This document shows positions 32,480 through 45,600 of a stretch of 64,000 nt of DNA, piece by piece. The first letter of the stretch is position 1. Each line of letters begins with the position of its first letter. The translations under genes and the position numbers were made by a program. The notes under the pieces are model-generated. The model was not told where the DNA came from. It ran no database searches and worked only from the letters and a program-made list of their open reading frames with translations. Origin of the DNA: Patiria pectinifera (Eukaryota > Echinodermata > Asteroidea > Valvatida > Asterinidae); assembly GCA_029964075.1 (NCBI GenBank), contig CM057142.1, positions 1,069,770-1,133,769 of the forward strand. Direction: 5' to 3'.

Positions 32480-35400
32480 TCATATCTCACCGCACCATTC
32501 ACGCTTACAATGTCACATGTAGCGCCCTCTGGAGTCACTCTTTATTCTTTCGCCAGAGCTCAGGACAGTAGGGGGCTATCCAGTCAGTGCAGAGCAATGG
32601 TAAATGCTCCCACTTCAGAAATTCGGGAAAAATACTCACAACTCTCCAAGGTGTTCGAGACACACATCAAAATAAAGCTTATCTTTCATTTTCTTTTCAA
32701 TTTTCGGGGGGTCAACTGATGACTTTTAGAAGAAATTTCCATCCGAATATGATCACCCCTGAAAATAGTCCTGAAGCCCATTGTCATTTTGAAAAAAACT
32801 ATGGGCATTAAAATAATGATAGATAGAGGGCTCACTGACGTTTTCGATACTGCAAAAGTCCAAAAAGTATTTTTAACACTAAAAAGTTACTTTTTTTCAA
32901 AACATACATTTTTCAAACTGGAGCCTCAGTAGAAATACCATGTTGTAGTAATTACTATATTGTCAATTAATTTTGTTTCACTTCATTTATTCTTTTCTCT
33001 ATTAATTGACAAGTAAAAAGTGTCATCTATGAGATTAGATGTATTCAAAAGAATGTGAAACGCAGCGGCGGTGATTACAACGATGGGTAGGGTAGGGGGA
33101 CACTGACAGTGGCCCCAACCAAATTGAAAAGGTTGCCCATAGTTAATTTTGTTATGCCTATAAAATATTTGTTGTTTATCCCCAATCTTTTTTAAGCCTG
33201 CAAAATGTTTCAAAAAGGTTTACCCATTATTTGCAAAAAAAAGGTTACCCATTTTTTTTTTACTCCTATGGATCATGGAGCTACTAAACACATGTGTTTA
33301 ATAGCTCCATGCATGGATTAACCCTGTTGTTCACTGATAATGTGAACTAATCTGATAAATAAATCCTGCCCCGTTGAAGAAATATAAAAATGTAACTCAA
33401 AGGGGAAATATTTTTGACAATTCCCAACTGTTGTATGGTAAATTAATTCATCAGAAAATTTGAGACCACTGATTAATTGGTCTAAAGTGTCTTGTAACTC
33501 AAATGGGAAATATTTTTGACAATTCCCAACTGTTGTATGGTAAATTAATTCATCAGAAAATTTGAGACCACTGATTAATTTTTCCAAAGTGTCTTGAGTG
33601 TGCTTCTTGAGAAATTGTCAATTCAACTGGATGTTACGTCATACAAACACCCCTTAATGTATATCAGAGAGAGGGGGGGGGGGGTTAAGGAAAGAAAAGG
33701 GGACATCACTTTAGGCATCCCAGCCTCCCATGGAGAAATGGCATGAACTATTCGGCGGGTCAGCGCACCGGGCGTTTAGAGCAGCGATTGTTTTGCAGCC
33801 CGAAGGCAGGCTGAAATTCTTGGTTTTTTTCATGCAATACATCACGACACGAAAAAGATTCAAACAACATGTTCGTCTTGGAGTGATCTATGATGACTGG
33901 GAATGGTTGGGGCCTATTAATTAAGGGGCCCCTGCCCTAAAATTGCCCACTTCGGACGGTACGACTGACCTTATACTGCTCAGTGATATCGACATCACGG
34001 GTCCGTCTTTAAACAGAAATAAGTCTTCGAAACAGACAGGATCGACACAAAGTAGTATTTGGTTTTACAATCATATTAATTTATTACAAACAACTGTATA
34101 AAGCACTGGTATTAAAAAGCTTGCCTGGATTTTGCATTCTCATATTAAGAAAGAATGACTACTTGTTGATTGTCTAACTGATTTTTTTTGTTTTGAAAAT
34201 CATGCCAGAGCAAATGGACATGTAAAGGGTATGGAAGTGGCGAGGGGGAAGGTGAATTGGCCTCTAATTTTTCCTTTTGGGTAGTCACTTTCTCTCCACA
34301 AAATGACACATTGAAAAACAGCGCCTTAAACCCAACTATACCAAATAAATTCTTGAATAAATCCTCCCATATATCTTTCTTCCATCCCCAAGGAAAGGTA
34401 CTCAATTGTTATGATGTTAACTATATGCATTGCATGTGCAGTAATATGTTTTTCTTTCTTTCCATTTTTCTTTGTGTAAAGAGAATTATTTATCATTGCA
34501 GTTTTCCATTTCATTTTATGCTGTTTCATAAAAAGTGTGGAAGAAACTTATTTGACATAAGAGAATATGTGACAAAAAAATTTGTGTCCCCCCCAAAAGG
34601 ATTTGTTTTGACCCACAATATAATTTGGTTCTTGATCTGCCCATCAAATCATGCTCGTGTCCTACTCCCCAACCACTTGTGCAATTTTTAAACAATAAAA
34701 TGTATGCACAACAGTTATCTGTATGAGTCACCAAACAATTTCCTTAAAAAGCTTACCTGTGATTACGCAGCCAAATAAGGCAATTCCAGTCACGTAATTG
34801 TTTTACTTTACATAAGTTTGAATTTGCAGAAGCTGGGCTAATCAATTGCACAGGCTTTTAAAAGTCATCTTAATATCGGCTGATCATACTTTTCTTATCT
34901 ATAGGTAATAAGAGAAACAAATGAAATTTGAGGTAAAAGGGAATAATTGCCTTAATCCTGAAAAAACCCAGTAATTACACACAGCTGTGATGTTGCCGCG
35001 TGTGTTAATTTCTGGGCAAACAACTGTCCTTACATAAATTCTCTTCAAGTTGCAAACAAGAAAGCTGCAAGGTGTAGTATCTAATTCAGATTAAATCCCT
35101 CCCCATTATAAGCCGCACCGTCCGCAGCGGTTTCAATTTTGTAAGGCCTCCAAATTCTAGTCAAAATGTTCTGAACCAGTTCCATTTACACTACAGAGCT
35201 ATAAAAAGGGCCACAAAAGTTATATCAAATCATTAACAATCGATACTCTTACAAACAAATATGGAAATTGATGATGAGAAATAAACTACGGGAATTACTG
35301 CCGGCTGTTCCGTCCGGTCCCCGGCCTTAAAAGTTAATGCATGGCCCGGAAGCCTGCGCCGGTGAATGACAACATTTTCCTGCAGCATCTGAGAGAGTAT

Positions 35401-36600
35401 GCAACCCATCGTGTGTTGTCTGTGTTCCTTCCTCCATGTCTAACTGGAGCGCTACAAATCTTGCTTTTGTGGAAAGAGTTGCTGATTTGTTTTGCCCTAA
35501 GACTAAACAGGTCCCGTTTTACCTCAAAACTTATCAAATTTGTGTGATTACTAGCAAGTAATTACGTTGAAAGTTCAAGTTTCGATCGTAACTTTCTTAA
35601 AAAAATCAAAACCAAAGATTTTGTCCTGTAGCGCCGTAGGGATAGATGCTGACATTTTCATGGGCGAATCCATTAATTTTGCAAGGGGTGATTCAGTCCC
35701 CTTTTTTCGTTCTACATCGTTTGTTGAATACATTTCAAGAAAAAAAATATATATTGTGATGTTGAACAACTTATTATCTAATAAAGAAATATTTCGAACA
35801 CCATAACAGGTATTAGTCGTCATTTTTCTTTTTTTAAGCAGCTGAAATATTGATAATTATTGTTCCCAAGAAAGAACACCACCCCTTCATTACCACAAAT
35901 GGTGTGGTCCGCTGGGGGTATTAAGCATGCCGCATAGCAGCAGCAGGCTGCCAGCAGCTGCACTAGTATCACGATGGAGGAATCCTCCATGGTATCTACG
36001 GCTGGTCGCAAGCGTCTAAGACAGCTTTCACCGTACTTTTTACCGCTCGGTTTTGGTTTCGGTTTGTTAATAACTTTATTAATTGATAATTCATTTCAGC
36101 AACACATCTCTTCTTGTACCAGCTAGTACATTAAATACACATGTGAATCTTATTTTATTCTTTGCATTATTATTTTTACATTTCGTGCTTCTCATTCATC
36201 GCAGTTGCTTGCAATTTTCTTTCGGTGCACTGCCGCTGTTATTTATTATATTATTATTAAAAATATCGATATCAAACATTCGTACCGATATATCGTATCG
36301 TGAACGAATGTATCGCGATGCACCGATATATCGGTGTATCGTTTCAGCCTTACGTAAATCTGCCTTATATCCATGCTAAACTAAAAGCATCATGGCTCCA
36401 GCTGTCAAACTGCATAAATCTCATTCACCGGTGGCAATTCCTATATAATTACCAAAAATGTTTGCCCCCCAAAATAGGAAAAAAGCTGGCGTATCCTAAC
36501 GTTAGACATTGCCATGATTACTAAGGTTAGTATGCAATATCATAATGACCACGGAGCATGCCAGACCGATTCCCGTTTCTGTTTTGAACTGATGATATCC
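32480..36600. other. Between POMT2 and the last WD40 exon found
   Basis: The 3' end of the WD40 gene is expected here, but I recognise no convincing exon. Contents seen: a tandem duplication at 33391, a G run at 33674 and short AT-rich repeats. A plus-strand frame at 35341-35547 was considered and rejected. Confidence 0.4.
33391..33594. repeat. Tandem duplication, 102-bp unit, two copies
   Basis: GTAACTCAAA.GGGAAATATT, TTGACAATTCCCAACTGTTG and TTCATCAGAAAATTTGAGAC occur twice, 102 bases apart, almost identical. Confidence 0.92.
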
Positions 36601-36628
36601 TTCTATTTGAAAACAGGTTGTGACATAC

Positions 36629-36688
36629 CTCAAAAGTGGATCGACGTCTGGAAAAATTTTCGCTATCCGTACATTCAGAGCCTGACAT
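36629..36688 (-). CDS. WD40 gene exon 21: last exon found
   Basis: Acceptor TTTCAAGCAG, donor GTATGT. It encodes MSGSECTDSENFSRRRSTFE, 20 codons, phase 0 at both ends. It lies 43 bases below the 500-N gap, so other exons could be missing between it and exon 20. Confidence 0.7.
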
Positions 36689-39600
36689 CTGCTTGAAATT
36701 TTGGAAAAGAAAATGTCTCCCACGATGGTAANNNNNNNNNNNNNNNNNNNNNNNNNNNNNNNNNNNNNNNNNNNNNNNNNNNNNNNNNNNNNNNNNNNNN
36801 NNNNNNNNNNNNNNNNNNNNNNNNNNNNNNNNNNNNNNNNNNNNNNNNNNNNNNNNNNNNNNNNNNNNNNNNNNNNNNNNNNNNNNNNNNNNNNNNNNNN
36901 NNNNNNNNNNNNNNNNNNNNNNNNNNNNNNNNNNNNNNNNNNNNNNNNNNNNNNNNNNNNNNNNNNNNNNNNNNNNNNNNNNNNNNNNNNNNNNNNNNNN
37001 NNNNNNNNNNNNNNNNNNNNNNNNNNNNNNNNNNNNNNNNNNNNNNNNNNNNNNNNNNNNNNNNNNNNNNNNNNNNNNNNNNNNNNNNNNNNNNNNNNNN
37101 NNNNNNNNNNNNNNNNNNNNNNNNNNNNNNNNNNNNNNNNNNNNNNNNNNNNNNNNNNNNNNNNNNNNNNNNNNNNNNNNNNNNNNNNNNNNNNNNNNNN
37201 NNNNNNNNNNNNNNNNNNNNNNNNNNNNNNNGGGACCAAAATTTCTTTGCCCCCCCCCCCAAATTGTGTTCTGGATCCGCCCTTGCGTGATGATGTGTCA
37301 CTCATGTGACTATAATTAGTTCTATATCAGTGGTCATTTCATAAAACAGGGCCTTGGCCTTGGCCTTGGCCTTGGCCTTGGCCTTGAGGGTTAAGCCTTG
37401 GTTTTGGCCTCGAGGCTTGAGGGTCAAAGCCTTGGCCTTGGCCTTGGCCTTGAGGGTCAAAGCCTTGGCCTTGGCCTTGGCCTTGAGGGTCAAAGCCTTT
37501 GCTCCAACACTGGACTGAACACCCACCTTGTCAACGGCTGATTCATGTTTCTTCGTGTATTCCTTTGAGTCTTCTACGTCTACATAGAACGACTTCCTAC
37601 TCGAACTAGCAGTACGTCCACTAGGAGCCCTCTGCTTGAAGTTACTCATACTCTCCGTGAAGAACGTCTGGGAATCCTCTTTGACTCCCTCGGATCGCTT
37701 CTGACTGGTATTTACGAAGCTAGCCTTCGGTGTGCCGATAGCAGGGAGACTGGTCCTTCGGTAGCTCGGCTCGTCTTCGGAATCGTTGACTGCTTTGGAT
37801 GTCTCAACAGGGTCGAACAAGGCCTTAGTACTTTGACGTTTTAGGAGAGTCTTGTGAGAGCTTGCTTTGTGTTTTCCTATTACACCGTCTGAGCTATCTG
37901 CATCAGACGCTGAGCTGGCATTGGATGCCGCACTTCTTCGACGTGTCAGCCGCGTCACGTCTGCTGATTTGGTACTACTACCTGCAGTCTTAGAACTGTA
38001 ATTGATTGTCCTGCTACCGGTACGCGGACTGACACCATCACTGGCATTGAGTCTACACAGTGGCTGGGCGGTCTCTAAGGACCATATGATGATGTCGCCG
38101 TCGTATGAAGACGTTGCAATGATACTTGTGTCGTATGCTGCAAGGGACAAAATGTCCTCGTTGTGTTTGACCATCCATTGACGCGAATCATCGTCATCGT
38201 CAGAGTCACTGTTGAAAATAAGAAATTGCGAGTTAAATGAAAAATAAAATATTAATTTTTGTTTTGCAGAAACTAATTATTATGTAGATAAATGCAAAGA
38301 GCGGTTCTGGTAGTAACAATGTGAAGTATTTCTCCAGTTTTCTTTAGAAAAGTTTAACGAACAGTTTTTAGCAGTAACACATTGAAACTTGTAACCATTT
38401 TAAATTTTATTGGATTAACCATGTGGATCGCTTGTGATTTTGTTTTTATTCGTCTGAGGATAACACTGATTTGCGCTTAACACCAAATTAAAAGCTCAAG
38501 GTCTACTTTTAATTAACCTAATTACAAATGCAATAAAGTAAATTCACAACGTGTTTATATCACATAGAGTTTCTTTAGAATTCTCGGTAATTTTTATCTT
38601 GTGTCATCTGCATCAATTAACTTACATGTAGGAGGTTACTCGTCTATTCCATCCGGCAGTCACAATGCGCTGCTTTGGGCAAACTATACCTGTTACCTGT
38701 TCAAAAGTATATACAATGAAACTATTGTCAACGTTAGTACATGTATAGGCCCTATCACGTTGCAACTTTTTTCTGCCTTTTGCACGCACCACCTATTCCC
38801 TGAACACATTGAGATTCTACGGACCCCGTCTTTGGAATAAACATTGATGGTAACATTCAGTCATGGTCATCGGTGGGATGTTTTAAGAACTTCTACAAAA
38901 CAACACCTTGTCTCCAATTATCCAACGCAGCTCCTTCTCTTTTATCGTTCTAATTTTTTTTATCCTCTTTCTCTTCTGAGAGTTTCAAGTATTTCAACTT
39001 CTAGCTTTTTAATACATCTCAGTCACTTGGTTCGTTTTTGTTTTTGTTCGTTTTGTCTGTCCTATTCAATTCTGTCTTTCCTTTGTACAATCTATTCAAT
39101 TCAATTCAATCCAAGAAGACATTTATTCCACACTCCTTTAGAGAATACATCCATAAATAAAAAAAAGACTGGTAAATAGCAAAATAAAAAAATCAATAAA
39201 TTTGTCTCAAAAAATAATAAAAGTAAAATGCGTTTTGAAGAAATGATAAACTTATTTCAATTTATGCACAAGAGAAAGTAAGGAGTATGGGGCTGTTTAA
39301 GTAAGCCAAGGCTTGTAAGAAACAGGCCTCAAAGACAACAATAACAACAGAAAAACAACATGATAACGACACACGGACGAGACAGACTATTGTAAGTTCT
39401 GTATGTCATTTTTTGTCTTAAAAAGGCATTTCTATATAAGACGTTCGTCTTTTGAATTTGCCTTTATTATTGCCCTTTTTTTCTCATTTGTGTTTTACAT
39501 AATTATCCATCTTGTATTTTTTCAAACATCTTTCGTATATTGACCTTTTGTATAATTACCTGAATGTTCTTCGCAATACGGAAATAAATGTTGAGATGAA

Positions 39601-42600
39601 TTGAATTGAATTGAATATTGCTTCAACTCCGAAAAAAGTACATGTATCTTCATGTGTTCCTAGCAATAATCACATTCAAAATGGCAATCAATATTGCCTT
39701 CATTGAGAACAAAAAAAAAAAAAAATGAGATCTGGACAATTCCTGCATAATATATCATAAATCAGGTGATTGTTTGTTTTAACCGTGCTTTTTTAAACAG
39801 AATTTCAATCAAAGTTTTACCTCCATCGTGTCAAATGTCTCCAACTCTCTCAAACAAGCGCCATTGTTAAAGTTCCAAATCTTCACAGATCCATCACGTC
39901 CACCCGTCACTAGTCTCCGGTACGATGGGTCAAAGGTCATGGCTGTTATCTCAGCACACTTCTCAACACCTTTCTCCATGTATTTATGAGCCTGTAAGAA
40001 CAAGGAACAAATACATTGAAAACAGTTCTTTTGTATAGTTTATTCGGACACAGAATTATCCATACATTCTGTAACACTTCTGAAGAGCACCTCAAAGCAT
40101 TTGATACTTGATGATACAACCATGGTACCAGGGAAGGGTCCAGGCATTTTTGCAGGGGGTGGGGGGGGGGGTCAGGACCGTCAGACACAGATAATAGCCC
40201 TGCAGAATGTCATCTTATTTCTTGAGAGCTGTTGCTAAATAGTTAAGAGTACAAACAAAGGAATGAGGACTGGGGACAATAGGTCGTCCACGATTGCTGA
40301 TGTTTACAAAGATGGTTGTGTGTGTGGGTAGAACAATTATAACCAGACAGCATTTTATGTACTTTTTACATTTTTGTACCAAAAATATACATTCACAAAT
40401 ATAAATATGTCTTAGGTACATGTCGCATGCCGCCTGAAGTATATACATGTTAAACAAAAGGCTTCATACGTTAATATATCTTAATAGATTCTGCACATTC
40501 AGCAGCCGATGTTCTTCGAGGTCTAATAATGCGTATCCGTGTGGACAAACACACGAGCCTCATAGATGGCTGCAATGTAAAGGGTCTGTAGGCCTATGCC
40601 AACCAATCAGTTGACCTTTTATATACCTTAATTAAGTAGGGGATATCCTATCAAGGACTTTGCATAGTATTCTACAGCTAGCCTGCGAAACCTATATTCG
40701 TGCTATTAGATTCAGTTTTATTTCCATACTTTTGAGAACATGATCGTCTTGGTGCCGGTGGCTAAATCCCAAACACTGACGACAGAATCATGGCATGCAC
40801 TGACCACCTGATTGAACAGGTGATTATAGATCGCTGCTGTGATTGGTCGGTTATGAGACGTCACATCGTCGTCTTCAGCATCAGCATCCCATTTGTGTTC
40901 CAAAAGTGCAATCTGTATAGAATGAAAGCATAGGACCACTTATTGCCAGCAAACATATAGGTACTCCGTAACAACATATACAGGCCTATGTGCCGACATT
41001 AAAGATGTTGAGGAATTTCGTATAAATTGTTATTGATAATTGATTTGAGTTCGACATGTCCACTTGAGCGTGTTTATAGTTGGCGATGCTCGATACACCG
41101 CTAATGAGTGACAAATTCACGAAGTGAAACAAGGAAAAAATCGGAATCGTTGCTTATAACTTACATCCTTTGAAATTATACTAAAAATATGAAATTGAAA
41201 CTCGCTAATGCAGATTTCCCATCTAATTTGGTTGCTATTTTTAAACGAATATGAAAATAATGATGTAAAGATTTACCTGATTAGTACCCAGAATGAGTGA
41301 TCCTGTCTTAGCATGGAAGCACACTGTACTTATGGAATGAGGTCCCATGTTGATACTACGCGGATTGATATTCTGCATACAAGTCTGGTCTCTCATATCC
41401 CACACTTTGATACCCTGAAACAAATGACACATAAGACAACATCACGTGAATAGTTTATTACACTAGCTAAGACAGAATGTTAAAAAAACTGTTTTCTCTC
41501 TCCAGGAACGATCTGAAGCCAGTTTTGTCTGCTTTATTCCAAATGAAGTGCCAGGGATACGTTGTTAAAATTGCCTCTTATATAACAATGTAATGAGACC
41601 ATTATAGTAATACAGGCAAAAATTAATGACAATAATGGGGGGTTTCAATCTGAACTTATCATATTTGAAAAATGGAAAGTCCCAAACATCAAAACATTGA
41701 TTATTCTCTTTGGCTGGTGTAGGCTTCATGATTCAGTAAACGAATTGTTACAATATCAGAATTTGAGACACCATCTCGTTTCCCCCAATGTTCGGAGGTA
41801 TGTAATGAATGTTTTCTGTATTCGGCAGCAATGCTTCAGGTTTTCTTTATATTCAATTCAGAAACAATAAAGACACAACAGGTCTGCTCGTGTACATCTC
41901 TACGGAACAAAAGCACGCAACTCAGAGATGGCTGCAAATACGAAGAATATTTCCATGTTATAATGAGCTTGGATGAGTTGTACGGTATAATTAATATACC
42001 TTATCCTTGCCAACGCTAATGATCTGCCCATGCGTACTATTGACAACAATGTGTACGACAGCTGACGTGTGACCTTTCATGACGGAGGTCGCTTTGGTAG
42101 TCACGTAGGGATTCCATGTCCGTACAGACCGATCCATTCCTCCGGTAACTACACATTAACAAAATGAGAATTTGTTAATGAGACTTTTCTATCGAAAACA
42201 ACAGAAATTTCTCAAAAGACAAATTACAATTCTAAAATTATGGAATGATGAGTATTGATGGACTCTGTATGCCATATCGTTTTAATTCTGCAGTTGGAAT
42301 CATTTGACGCAAAGAGTCATGTGGGAGCGGGATAAGCCTAAAGTTTGGACCTTGGAGTTTTTTGTTCCTCACTGCCCGTATCTTCTTATTCTATACAATA
42401 AAGAGATAACATGGGAAACTCTGTATGCTTTGCTACTGTGCTAACTGTTGTCCTCTTACATTCAGATCAATGTGATACTTACCAATCATGTTTGTTTCTT
42501 TGCAGTAGTCAAAACAGAGAATACCTTTCCTGATTTTGAAAAACGACCCACTGAAAAAAGGGAAACAAAAGAACAAATTAATTCGTCGTAATTATATAGA

Positions 42601-45600
42601 AAAGACACAGATTTCAATTCCGTGCCCTATTTTCATGATTATTGAGTTAGATCCTGCGGATAATAACAGCTGTCAGTGTTAAGCTCATTTAATGTTAATT
42701 GATGACCACAGACATCTGCTTCTGAACGGAAATGAAGTTTGAGGAGTTTAAAACGGATTATATTTATCTGCTTTTATTGATGTTGACATTTTATTTCAAA
42801 GGGATGTTGACATTTTGTTTCAAAGGGAGATTTCTAAACAAGTCCGTATTATTGTCTCGAAATAGAGCCAATAATTATTAATTGACGGGCTTGCATTTCT
42901 GATAAGAAGATTTGCCCTGAAGTTTTAGATCGTGAATTGACGGTAATTCATAGAAAGGTTGATTTATCTATGGATGATTCTGAACTTTCAAGTCTGGTAT
43001 TTTTTTTCTAATAATCTGTATAATTTCATCTCTTCCCTTTAATTTACGAAGCAGTGTCATGCATGGCTTGTCACTTTGTAACTTACGATTTCTTTCTGCT
43101 CAGATCACCAATGTAGATGGAGGATTCGTTGGTCGTAGCGCATGAGATGAATGAGTTCAGATTGCTACAGTATTTGACCTTCCGTACCCAATCCTCATGA
43201 AGGGGCTGTCAAACCATAATGATCAAAATTAAAAACATTGTTTCTGTGATTTTTATTCGGATCTTATAATCTAGTGAAGAAAATGCACAAGGCCCAGTGG
43301 TCTATCGGTATTTTTTTTTATACAACGTAGCCACAAACTGAAATTGTGCATTTACGATCCCTGCAATCTGTAAAAATTATCTTGCTTTGTGTATATCTAA
43401 TTTTTCGATACATTCCGATATTTATAGAAATAATACACATCAACTTTACATTTACTACACAGTGCTGGTAATCTGATTTCCATCTATTTAAAATGTAGCA
43501 CACTTTACGACTTAATTTTCTGTTTAGAAAAAAAAAACGATTTCATGCGGCGGCAAATTAAAGGTCTGACGTCATAGTAGAATGGTAACAAGTTAATAAG
43601 AAAACTGTCAATCCTCCATTGAACTAATCTTACATTTGTGCTACTGAAATAAAATGACAGAGGTTCGTGGACTGGATTCAATCTATCATTATAGTCCTGT
43701 AGTAAAGAGCAGATGACGGGGTTCATCATACACCGTAATACTCATTCAAGGAATAGATATGATATATTCATGTAAATTAATACTGAAGCAATAAACTGAT
43801 ACATACCGAGAATTTCATAGCAACCACTCCCTTGACACTCCCTTTGAGAAGTTCCGGAAAGGGAACCCTCCTGGAACCAACTATCGAATGAAAATATGAT
43901 TATTTTAATTTCCGTTTAATTTTAGAAAAAAAATATCATGACGAAGTAAGTTGTGATTGACGTGTATACTTTATTTGGTTTCTTTTCTAGTAATGTCATA
44001 ATCGTGCGAAATCCAATTGTTTGTTCAGCAATAGACACGATCAGAAAATACTAATGTGAGAATGGCATTAAGCCCGGTTCATTCTTCTCGGCGCAAAAGC
44101 CAAAGCGAACGCGAATTTGGCGAATTTCGCAGCGAGTTTCATGATGTCAAATTCGCTTCGCATTTGCATTCATGGGGAGTATGAACCGAGCTCTACACGT
44201 GAAATAATCGTCTGACCTGATTTTGCATTCTGTGAACCAAAGAGCGCAGACCCCATTGCTTCTGTGAAGACGATACAGCACACATTACCTCCTGCATCAC
44301 CGAACACCAACACCGCTTTGTTCATGTTACGAGGATCAAACCTGTTCAGAAGAAAGGAAAACGGTGCGCCATGACGGAGAACTTTGAATAACTCAATATT
44401 CCTCCGCGATCTTGAAATCCAGGTCTGTTTTATGACTTTTGTTTACAATGAAAATTTAGTTCAGTGAATGTACATGTATCCGCTTGGTCAAGGAAGATAG
44501 AATTACGTTAAATGTAAGCGACCTACCAGAAGTCCATCGTCAGCGCGCAGTTATCAAGTCCAGAGACTTGAAAACACCGATCAAATTTGGTCGCATTGAC
44601 ATCGTAAAAACCTGCATTTATTGTGAAAGGACAAATAATCGGTATACAGTTAGCAGTGTTGGAGCAAAGGCTTTGACCCTCAAGGCCAAGGCCATGGCCA
44701 AGGCTTTGACCCTCAAGACCAAGGCCAAGGCCAAGGCTTAGACCCTCAAGCCTCGAGGCCAAGGCCAAGGCTTAACCCTCAAGGCCAAGGCCAAGGCCAA
44801 GGCCCCGTTTTATGAAATGACCACTGATATAGAACTAATTATAGTCACATGAGTGACACATCATCACGCAAGGGCGGATTCAGAACACAATTTTTAATTG
44901 TTTGGCTTCGAGATGCTCTGTGGTGCGATTTGAGGCAATTTCTGACCATTTTAACCGATGTTTTTTGAGGAAAAGATGGTGGTGTACTCATTGCCTGCCT
45001 TTATTACGACGTCACATAAAAAAAAATGGTTTCGGGGTTTTTTTTGGGGGGGGGTGGGGGCATGGCCCCTTTTGGCCCCCTGGATCCGCCCTTATCATCA
45101 CGAATTGCTCGTTTTAATTGCAATCAACATGCTCGCATAGGCCTACACCGTTTTATGACTGCACTGTATCTATTAAAGTATAAGTTCAGGTCTTCAATAT
45201 GGTTTAACTAAACAAATTAACGATTTACTTCTATATTGACACACAATTCTCCCAAGTGTAACAAAATAAACTGATTTGGGAATTTTTTATTTGCTGGCCC
45301 AACATGGTCAGAAATATCAGCATTATCTAAAACAGATACATGCAAATCTTTAGCACTTATCAGGGAGACATATACAACCAATCAGATCTATTCCATAGTT
45401 ATATGCAATTTAAGTGATCATCTCATTAGCCCCACAAGTGTACGGAATATTTTTGCAGCAAATCTACTACAATGGTAACAAAATGTGATGCTATAAAAGT
45501 CTCCATGGTAATACGATTAAAATGGTAACAGCAAAATTTCGAACAGATTTATCTGGAAAATGCTGAAGAGCCTTGACTCAAAATTGCAAGGCCCTGAACC

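Noticed and set aside
34745-34860. Possible minus-strand exon ending ...AATCACAG before GTAAGC
   Set aside because: A donor and an open frame exist, but the peptide (KQLRDWNCLIWLRNH) is unlike the WD40 gene tail and the acceptor is weak.
35341-35547. Plus-strand frame starting MARKPAPVNDNIFLQHL
   Set aside because: A plausible start, but there are no splice partners, no recognised family, and one more frame shift would be needed to extend it. It may be a relic.
37302-37510. Ala/Lys-rich C-terminus of the WD40 protein
   Set aside because: A consensus donor precedes it and the sequence is a dispersed repeat also found at 44651, so it is intronic.
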